A stretch of DNA of 63,567 nucleotides from Falsibacillus albus (GTDB lineage: Bacteria; Bacillota; Bacilli; Bacillales; DSM-25281): the NCBI RefSeq assembly GCF_003668575.1, contig NZ_RCVZ01000020.1:1-63567 (forward strand), written 5' to 3'. The notes under the pieces were generated by a model. It did no database searches, was not told the origin of the DNA, and was given only the letters and a program-made list of their open reading frames with translations. Both the position numbers and the translations under genes were made by a program. Positions 58,870-63,567 of this stretch are shown here, one piece after another. How positions within the stretch are numbered: the stretch's first letter is position 1; the number at the start of each line of letters is the position of its first letter.

Positions 58870-59052
58870 GGTTGATTTCCGCTGCAGGATGCTCGCTTTC
58901 CGAGGGGCCTCACACGATGTGAGGTCGTTCGATGTTGGCACACGACGTGCCGAACTTAATCGAACATCCGCCCATCCTCTCCTCGCTTCGCTGCGGGGTC
59001 TCACCTGGCCCGCTGTTCCCTCCGGAGTCTCGCACCTTCCGCTCAAATCAAC
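58870..59052. repeat. interspersed palindromic repeat, copy B (long form)
   Basis: The outer arms are TTGATTTCCGC and its near mirror GCTCAAATCAA; conserved blocks ATGCTCGCTTTCCGAGGGGC and CTCCGGAGTCTCGCACCTTC match the other copies. Its centre holds extra hairpins: CCTCACACGATGTGAGG (58908-58924) and a nested one with GGCACACGACGTGCC flanked by GTTCGAT and ATCGAAC. Weak inverted similarity extends outward to about 58845 and 59115. No credible gene is inside. Confidence 0.85.
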
Positions 59053-59239
59053 ATCAAATGATGAGTTATTTGAAAAAACTGTTAAAAGCGACAATCTTTG
59101 AGAAAAGAGCCTTCCAAAAAGAGCCAGATGTACTTACAGTTTTTCCAACATTTCCGTCATTCTAAACTCAAAATGATCAATTTATGTAATTTATACCCTC
59201 TTTATTCGAATGGAAACTGATTGAATAGAAAAGCCAGAG

Positions 59240-59270
59240 AAAAAAATCAGTCGACATAACTGATTTTTTT
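59240..59270 (-). terminator. intrinsic terminator of the C39-like gene
   Basis: A 12-bp stem AAAAAAATCAGT/ACTGATTTTTTT with a 7-nt loop lies 11 bases past the stop codon. It is nearly symmetric, so it could act in both directions. Confidence 0.85.
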
Positions 59271-59280
59271 CTTGATTCCA

Positions 59281-60030
59281 TCAATTATAAGATAGCGCCT
59301 GCTTTCGAAGGGCTTTCCAAGAACCTAAAAATACCCTTTTGTTGACCTTATGCGCTTTTCTTCCTGACAGTGGATCATTGACATATACATTTTGTGGATC
59401 ATATCCCACAAGTACGACAGCATGTAAATCCAATGGCGCCTTTATTGTTTCAGACCCATGCTTCCATGATTCCAATCGATCTGGAAGCTTGTAGTCGCCG
59501 GTCGTCCAAACCAAAACGGGCTTTCCTCTCCCCAACTGATTTAACAATTCATCGAACGGCTTACCGGTTAAATTCACGGTCCGCTTCGGCAAGTATTTCT
59601 TCATAAGCTTTTCAGTCGGTCCCGCACTGACCGCATATCCCATGCTTCTTCCTGTGATATCCCCTACAAAGCCATGATCGGGATTCCCCCATTTCACGAT
59701 GTCTCCGCTTCGGGATTTCACGACGGGATCTGGATCCTTTGCAATCTGATGCGCAAGTGTCATCTTGTCCACGTTGAACCCTGCTGACTGCAAAACCATT
59801 GCCAGGCTGGTTACTTCGCATCCGAATTTCAATTCCGGATTCTGTTTGATCAGAGGTACATCAAGCAGTACCCGCTCCTTATGCTGTTCCATATGCACCT
59901 GTTCTATCGGAGTTGCCTTTTCTGCATAATTGACTGGCTCGATTATTTCTTTCATCTTTTCAGGCGCGGCCTTATCTTGTGCCTCACAGCCCAACAAAAC
60001 AAAGCATGCGGCCAAGAACATTTGTTTCAA
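59281..60030 (-). CDS. C39-like cysteine peptidase family lipoprotein
   Basis: This 249-residue protein resembles the C39-like family (Peptidase_C39_2, as in B. subtilis YvpB). A short lipoprotein signal ends in the lipobox LLGC (Cys15). The papain-like triad is visible: Cys in FGCEVTSLAMVLQSAG (about 71), His in LDLHAVVLVGY (about 205) and Asp/Asn in NVYVNDPLSG. The start is TTG at 60030 with GAGGTG seven bases upstream; ATG at 60021 is an alternative. A cell-surface protease or peptidase role is inferred. It stands alone between ctsR and trpS, which is not the B. subtilis order. Confidence 0.8.
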   Translation of the reverse strand: MKQMFLAACFVLLGCEAQDKAAPEKMKEIIEPVNYAEKATPIEQVHMEQHKERVLLDVPLIKQNPELKFGCEVTSLAMVLQSAGFNVDKMTLAHQIAKDPDPVVKSRSGDIVKWGNPDHGFVGDITGRSMGYAVSAGPTEKLMKKYLPKRTVNLTGKPFDELLNQLGRGKPVLVWTTGDYKLPDRLESWKHGSETIKAPLDLHAVVLVGYDPQNVYVNDPLSGRKAHKVNKRVFLGSWKALRKQALSYN

Positions 60031-60101
60031 TAGTGATCACCTCAAAAAGAAAGGATGCCTTTAATATGTGCTGTCTAATAAAAAAAATGAACAAAATTTA
60101 C

Positions 60102-60130
60102 TTGCAACACCATTTTCCATTTATTACAAT
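60102..60130 (+). promoter_or_regulatory. trpS promoter (sigma-A)
   Basis: TTGCAA (60102-60107), a 17-nt spacer and TACAAT (60125-60130) on the plus strand, starting the T-box leader near 60137. Confidence 0.75.
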
Positions 60131-60136
60131 AGTAAA

Positions 60137-60439
60137 AAATACAAATTGCGATGATAAAGAAGAGTAGACAATCGAAACACTTCAGAGAGCTGATGGCCGG
60201 TGAAAATCAGTGTGCGCAGTTGTCGAATGGGCTTTGGAGCATCCAAGCCGAACTTGAGTAGGCTTTGGCGGATCAGCCTCACCGTTAAAAGAGACAAAGT
60301 ATCGAAATAACCAGGATAAAAGGCAATGCCTATATCTTGCGTTGTTTCTGTATAAATAAGTGCGTTTACATTTTGTAAATGAATGAAGGTGGCACCACGG
60401 GTTTCCCGTCCTTTTTTGGAGGATGGGGACCCTTTTTTT
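60137..60439 (+). promoter_or_regulatory. T-box riboswitch for trpS (specifier UGG, Trp)
   Basis: The plus strand shows stem I with a GAATGG specifier loop (TGG, Trp), and the T-box core GGTGGCACCACGG at about 60388-60400. A terminator follows (GGGTTTCCCGTCC pairing with GGATGGGGACCC, then seven T). The T-box core departs from the usual UGGnACCGCG at its 3' part (ACCACGG). Uncharged tRNA-Trp should allow transcription into trpS. Confidence 0.88.
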
Positions 60440-60461
60440 ATTGGATAGGGGGTATATAATC

Positions 60462-61454
60462 ATGAAAAAAACAATCGTAACAGGCATTAAACCGACGGGA
60501 AAAGTTCACTTGGGCAATTACATCGGTGCGATCAAACCTGCATTGGAATTAGCCAAGAATAAGGATTACCAGCCAGTTTATTTTATCGCTGACTACCACG
60601 GACTTACAAAAATTCATAATGGAGAAGAACTTCGCGATCTTTCCTATGGAATTGCCGCGACTTGGATAGCACTTGGACTCGATCCCGCGCAATTCATTTT
60701 TTATCGGCAATCGGATGTTCCAGAAATATTTGAACTGAACTGGATCCTCTCCTGTTTCGCTTCAAAAGGATTATTGAATCGTGCTCACGCTTATAAATCG
60801 ATGGTCGATGCTAATCAACAAGCAGGAAGGGACCCTGATACAGGGGTCAATATCGGATTGTTCACCTATCCCGTTTTAATGGCAGCCGACATTCTCCTTT
60901 TCAAGTCAAGCCTTGTCCCGGTAGGAAAGGATCAGCAACAGCATGTCGAAATTGCGCGGGATATTGCCGAAGTCTTCAACAAAGCCTACGGCGATACCTT
61001 TCACCTTCCCACGCCAAAAATTGAGAAAGATTCATCAGTGATTCTAGGGCTGGATGGAAGAAAAATGAGCAAAAGCTATAACAATACAATACCTTTGTTT
61101 GAGGAATCAAAAAAATTAAAGAAATTGATCAATAAAATCAAAACCGATTCCCTTCCGCCAGAAGCCCCAAAAGATCCTGATTCCTCAACGATCTTTTCCC
61201 TTTACAAGCAATTTGCTGAGGAGGCGGAAACAAAAGATTTCCACGATAGATTGCTGAAAGGAATCGGCTGGGGCGAAGCAAAGCAGGAATTGTTCCAGGT
61301 TATGGATAGATTCCTATCAGAGCCCCGTGAAAAATATCACGAACTCATCTCTTCACCGGCACAGCTTGATGACATTTTAACAGCCGGTGCAGACAAAGCA
61401 CGGAACATCGCTGCCCCATTCCTGAAAGAGATCCGGGGAAAAGTCGGCCTCTAG
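60462..61454 (+). CDS. trpS: tryptophanyl-tRNA synthetase
   Basis: TrpRS (330 residues) charges tRNA-Trp. The HIGH-like motif is PTGKVHLGNYIG (about 11-22) and the KMSKS motif is GRKMSKSYNN. The ATG at 60462 has AGGGGG nine bases before it; an in-frame ATG at 60423 would lie in the T-box terminator. It is a single gene on the plus strand, opposite to nearly everything else, with its own T-box and terminator. Confidence 0.97.
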   Translation: MKKTIVTGIKPTGKVHLGNYIGAIKPALELAKNKDYQPVYFIADYHGLTKIHNGEELRDLSYGIAATWIALGLDPAQFIFYRQSDVPEIFELNWILSCFASKGLLNRAHAYKSMVDANQQAGRDPDTGVNIGLFTYPVLMAADILLFKSSLVPVGKDQQQHVEIARDIAEVFNKAYGDTFHLPTPKIEKDSSVILGLDGRKMSKSYNNTIPLFEESKKLKKLINKIKTDSLPPEAPKDPDSSTIFSLYKQFAEEAETKDFHDRLLKGIGWGEAKQELFQVMDRFLSEPREKYHELISSPAQLDDILTAGADKARNIAAPFLKEIRGKVGL

Positions 61455-61507
61455 ATAGGTTCGTTCTGAGGGTCCAGTGGATGCAACCAATCTGTATAAG
61501 CAATAAA

Positions 61508-61543
61508 GGAGCATCCAATAAGTGTTTGGATGCTCCTTTTTTT
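61508..61543 (+). terminator. intrinsic terminator of trpS
   Basis: An 11-bp stem GGAGCATCCAA/TTGGATGCTCC is followed by seven T residues on the plus strand. It lies directly before the end of the convergent XRE-cupin gene and may serve both. Confidence 0.9.
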
Positions 61544-62096
61544 ACGCGGGATAATATAAGACCATACTCAACCTGGTCAAATTGTCTCCGGAGTTATGAT
61601 AGGTATGGGGTCTGTCTGCTTTAAACCGAATGGAATCCCCTTTTCCAATCGTATATTCAAAATTATTGACCCGTACGGTCAGCTCCCCTTCAAAAACGGT
61701 CAAGTACTCTTCTGTTCCCTCTCTATGAGGATCTGCTGCTAGAAATCCCCCTTTTTCGATCTCGACCGTGTAGATTTCAAATCGTCTATCGTCTTCATAA
61801 GGGAAGTAAGGCAATACACGATACTTTCCATTATCCTCAGACAACGATTGAATTTCATCTCCCAATACGATTTTTGCCTCAGGCTGTGGAGTGTGAATAA
61901 GTGAAGTGAAAGGAATTTTCAATCCATTCGCGATCTTCCAGATTGTCGTTATCGTTGGACTTGATTCTCCTCTTTCAATTTGGCCGATCATCGTTTTACT
62001 GACACCCGTCAATTCAGCAACCCGTTCCAGACTTAATTTTTTATCCTCCCGAAAGGCTTTTAAATTTTTGGCAATAATTAAATGAACTTCTTCCAT
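61542..62096 (-). CDS. XRE-family transcriptional regulator with cupin domain
   Basis: The 184-residue protein has an N-terminal helix-turn-helix (about 6-62: LSLERVAELTGVSKTMIGQIERGESSPTITTIWKIANGL) and a C-terminal cupin_2 domain (about 100-180) with EGTEEYLTVFEGEL and RADRPHTYHN-like segments (FKADRPHTYHNSGD). Such regulators sense small molecules and often control nearby exporters. The ATG at 62096 has a weak site (GGGATGG); 62105 is an alternative. It is divergent from a LysE exporter, which is the likely target. Confidence 0.88.
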   Translation of the reverse strand: MEEVHLIIAKNLKAFREDKKLSLERVAELTGVSKTMIGQIERGESSPTITTIWKIANGLKIPFTSLIHTPQPEAKIVLGDEIQSLSEDNGKYRVLPYFPYEDDRRFEIYTVEIEKGGFLAADPHREGTEEYLTVFEGELTVRVNNFEYTIGKGDSIRFKADRPHTYHNSGDNLTRLSMVLYYPA

Positions 62097-62118
62097 AAAA
62101 ACCATCCCATCCATTCTA

Positions 62119-62149
62119 TACAATATAACGTACATAATGTACAATATAA
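62119..62149. promoter_or_regulatory. probable operator between XRE-cupin and LysE genes
   Basis: A perfect 13-bp palindrome GTACATAATGTAC (62130-62142) is flanked by two copies of TACAATATAA (62119-62128 and 62140-62149) spaced by 21 bp. A further half site GTACATTA lies near 62184. It overlaps the space where the regulator promoter (TTGTAC...TATAGA on the minus strand) would be. Confidence 0.6.
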
Positions 62150-62210
62150 GGTAAATCGTTATAGTGTCCGTTAAGTACATTATAGCATACAACATTGAGG
62201 AGGTTATCGC

Positions 62211-62795
62211 ATGCCCTTTTTATCATTTATGCTTTATGTCTTCGTCACGAGCTTCACTCCTGGTCCGAATAACATTATGGCCATGTTGTTTGCCAACAAA
62301 TCCGGGTTGAAGAAGACCATAAGATTTTGTTTGGGCGTAAGTGCTGGATTCTTCGTGATCATGCTATTAAGCAGCTATTTTAACCTTCTGCTTAAAAATT
62401 CGATCCCCAAAATAGAAAATTTCATGACAGTGCTCGGTTCCATCTATATGCTGTATTTGGCGGTAAAGATCATTTCCAGCAAGAGTACTGAGAGTGATGT
62501 CAATGGGAAGAAGCATAATAACTTTTTAACCGGGATGCTTTTGCAATTCATCAATCCTAAAGGGATCTTATACGGCATCACCGTCATATCCACCTTCATC
62601 CTCCCCTACCACACTTCCAATGCAAGTTTGCTGCTCTTTTCATTAGGCCTGGCTTCCGTCGGCTTCATGAGCACTTTCTGCTGGAGTTTGTTTGGATCCA
62701 TGTTTCAAAAGTTCCTATCCAATTATAGGAGCCAGTTTAATATCGTCATGGCTTTACTGCTAGTATACAGCGCTGTGTCGATTCTAGTGCATTGA
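62211..62795 (+). CDS. LysE/RhtB-family exporter
   Basis: The 194-residue membrane protein has the LysE family hallmark TPGPNNIM near the N-terminus, about six hydrophobic helices and the FINPKGILYG motif. Family members export amino acids or related metabolites. GAGGAGG precedes the ATG. It is next to and divergent from the XRE-cupin regulator, forming an apparent sensor-exporter pair; its substrate cannot be read from sequence. Confidence 0.9.
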   Translation: MPFLSFMLYVFVTSFTPGPNNIMAMLFANKSGLKKTIRFCLGVSAGFFVIMLLSSYFNLLLKNSIPKIENFMTVLGSIYMLYLAVKIISSKSTESDVNGKKHNNFLTGMLLQFINPKGILYGITVISTFILPYHTSNASLLLFSLGLASVGFMSTFCWSLFGSMFQKFLSNYRSQFNIVMALLLVYSAVSILVH

Positions 62796-62885
62796 ACAGA
62801 CTTACATATTAGATAATGGCAGCAGGACTGCTTTAATTGTGATGGAAGGATACATTATTAAAATATAGGGGCGAAAAATGACGAT
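62796..62885. other. non-coding gap after the LysE gene
   Basis: No gene, terminator or promoter stands out. A small complementary pair (GCAGcagGaCTGC) is too weak to call. The following stretch holds a tandem repeat and copy C. Confidence 0.45.
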
Positions 62886-62890
62886 AAAGG

Positions 62891-63005
62891 TCGAATAATC
62901 GATAATTGGGGATTCTCGCAGATAAATGTGGCGAATTCGGAGATAAAATGAGATTTTCGCAGATATCCTGGTGGTTTTCGAAGATAAAATGTGCTCCTCG
63001 GAACG
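62891..63005. repeat. degenerate ~21-bp tandem repeat (TCGnAGATAAA units)
   Basis: Units beginning TCGCAGATAAA, TCGGAGATAAAA, TCGCAGATATCC, TCGAAGATAAAA and TCGGAACG start at 62916, 62937, 62957, 62978 and 62998, a spacing of 20-21 bases (about two helical turns). Less exact starts precede at 62891 and 62899. Any long open frame here is produced by the repeat, not by a real gene. Confidence 0.75.
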
Positions 63006-63130
63006 TTTAGAGGAAATTTGCGGCTATTCTTAGGGTATTTTTCTCCATATGAGCAATGAAGACCGGTTTTTTCATCATATTTGGCATTTTTCAATCAGGA
63101 TCTTGTAATCGTGGTGTTTGATTGGATGGA

Positions 63131-63213
63131 AGGGTTGATCTCCGCGGAAGGATGCTCGCTTTCCGAGGGGCGGGCGGTGAGCCTCCGGAGTCTCGCACCT
63201 TCCGCGGAGATCA
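63131..63213. repeat. interspersed palindromic repeat, copy C (near-perfect short form)
   Basis: The outer 18-bp arms GTTGATCTCCGCGGAAGG and CCTTCCGCGGAGATCAAC are perfect inverted copies. Inside are the shared blocks ATGCTCGCTTTCCGAGGGGC and CCTCCGGAGTCTCGCA; TCCGAGG and CCTCCGGA can form an inner stem. This shortest copy shows the likely fold most clearly. It lies upstream of the LysE gene end and 300 bases from the 5S rRNA. Confidence 0.9.
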
Positions 63214-63215
63214 AC

Positions 63216-63473
63216 TACTTTTTCAACAAATAAATTGTCCATGAATTCCTTGTTTCGTTTACTCGGGGGAGGAACCCTAATTTGTTCAAAAGCTTTTTTG
63301 AAGAAAACCTTCCTTGTTCGGATAAATAATGACCTTCGAAATCGGATTTGCAGGCGCATTTCATCAGAAACAGACAAATTTATCAGCTTCTCGGTTCGGC
63401 TGACTTTTTTTATCAACATCCATTCTTTGATTATTTTTACGTCCTTACGGACTTTTTGGATTGAAAATAAAAC
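63216..63473. other. AT-rich non-coding region before the rrn terminator
   Basis: No gene is credible here. A small hairpin (GTCCTTACGGAC, 63441-63452, followed by TTTTT on the plus strand) may be a weak terminator. Otherwise nothing recognisable. Confidence 0.45.
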
Positions 63474-63504
63474 AAAAAAGCAGCCTCTCAGAGACTGCTT
63501 TTTT
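63474..63504 (-). terminator. rRNA operon terminator
   Basis: AAAAAAGCAG...CTGCTTTTTT forms a strong hairpin with the stem CAGCCTCTCAGAGACTG region and T tract on the minus strand, seven bases after the 5S rRNA end. Confidence 0.85.
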
Positions 63505-63510
63505 CTAATT

Positions 63511-63567
63511 GCCCGGCGACGTCCTACTCTTGCAGGGGGAGAACCCCCAACTACCATTGGCGCTCGA
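63511..63567 (-). rRNA. rrf: 5S ribosomal RNA, 3' part (cut by the right edge)
   Basis: The minus strand reads the 3' half of Bacillus 5S rRNA, including the conserved TGGTAGTTGGGGG and AGTAGGACGTCGCC segments, ending GGGCA. The 5' part lies beyond the window. It marks the end of an rrn operon upstream of this gene block. Confidence 0.95.

Noticed and set aside
58831-59165. Short open frames on both strands inside repeat copy B
   Set aside because: They follow the GC-rich palindromic arms and share no protein family; the region is explained by the repeat.
60182-60487. 101-codon minus-strand frame overlapping the trpS leader
   Set aside because: It lies opposite the T-box, whose promoter, specifier and terminator are clear.
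62891-63005. CRISPR array
   Set aside because: Repeat units are degenerate, have no spacers of constant size between identical repeats, and no cas genes are nearby.
62858-63094. Open frame of 78 codons on the minus strand with repeated LRK/FIC segments
   Set aside because: It is made by the ~21-bp tandem repeat (20-21 bases per unit) and has no good ribosome binding site or recognisable domain.
63075-63557. 160-codon minus-strand frame at the right end
   Set aside because: It begins inside the 5S rRNA, crosses the rrn terminator and runs through repeat copy C, so it cannot be a real gene.

Overview
This window is a core chromosomal segment of a Bacillaceae bacterium (Bacillus or a close relative; the genus cannot be fixed from this sequence). 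Gene order follows the classic Bacillus arrangement from ctsR to pdaB, almost entirely on the minus strand. It is bounded by two rRNA operons: the 3' end of a 5S rRNA at the right edge, and tandem rrn promoters with a boxA leader running off the left edge. So the block starts just after one rrn operon and ends just before the next.

Read in the direction of transcription (right to left), the layout is as follows. (1) An accessory strip at 59-63.5 kb holds a LysE-type exporter divergent from an XRE-cupin regulator, a plus-strand trpS behind a T-box, a C39-like lipoprotein and non-coding repeats. (2) The CtsR heat-shock operon ctsR-mcsA-mcsB-clpC is followed by radA, disA, yacL, ispD, ispF and gltX. 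(3) A Cys T-box precedes cysE-cysS-mrnC-rlmB-rae1, then come sigH, rpmGB-secE and nusG. (4) Next are rplK-rplA, the L10 leader with rplJ-rplL, ybxB, rpoB-rpoC and the str genes rplGB-rpsL-rpsG-fusA-tuf. (5) The S10-spc-alpha superoperon runs from rpsJ to rplQ, followed by the ECF vitamin transporter core ecfA1-ecfA2-ecfT, truA and rplM-rpsI. (6) The end is sporulation and germination related: ybaK, cwlD, salA, gerD, kbaA, pdaB and a small unknown gene next to the rrn promoters.

The genes serve mainly translation and transcription (about 34 ribosomal proteins, EF-G, EF-Tu, IF-1, RNA polymerase core subunits, NusG, SigH, three aminoacyl-tRNA synthetases), protein export (SecY, SecE), protein quality control (McsA, McsB, ClpC), DNA integrity and c-di-AMP signalling (RadA, DisA), isoprenoid precursor synthesis (IspD, IspF) and spore cortex or germination functions (CwlD, GerD, PdaB, KbaA). 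Many controls are readable: strong sigma-A promoters, a CtsR operator, two T-boxes, an L10 leader with attenuator, a probable L13 leader, a candidate sigma-G promoter and about a dozen intrinsic terminators.

I found no clear new gene system. The most interesting unexplained structure is an interspersed palindromic repeat present three times in intergenic DNA (about 49.3, 58.9 and 63.15 kb), with conserved paired arms and a conserved internal loop. Next are a helically phased ~21-bp degenerate tandem repeat near the 5S gene, a palindromic operator with 21-bp-spaced direct repeats in front of the XRE-cupin/LysE pair, and a PdaB whose metal-binding motifs are missing.
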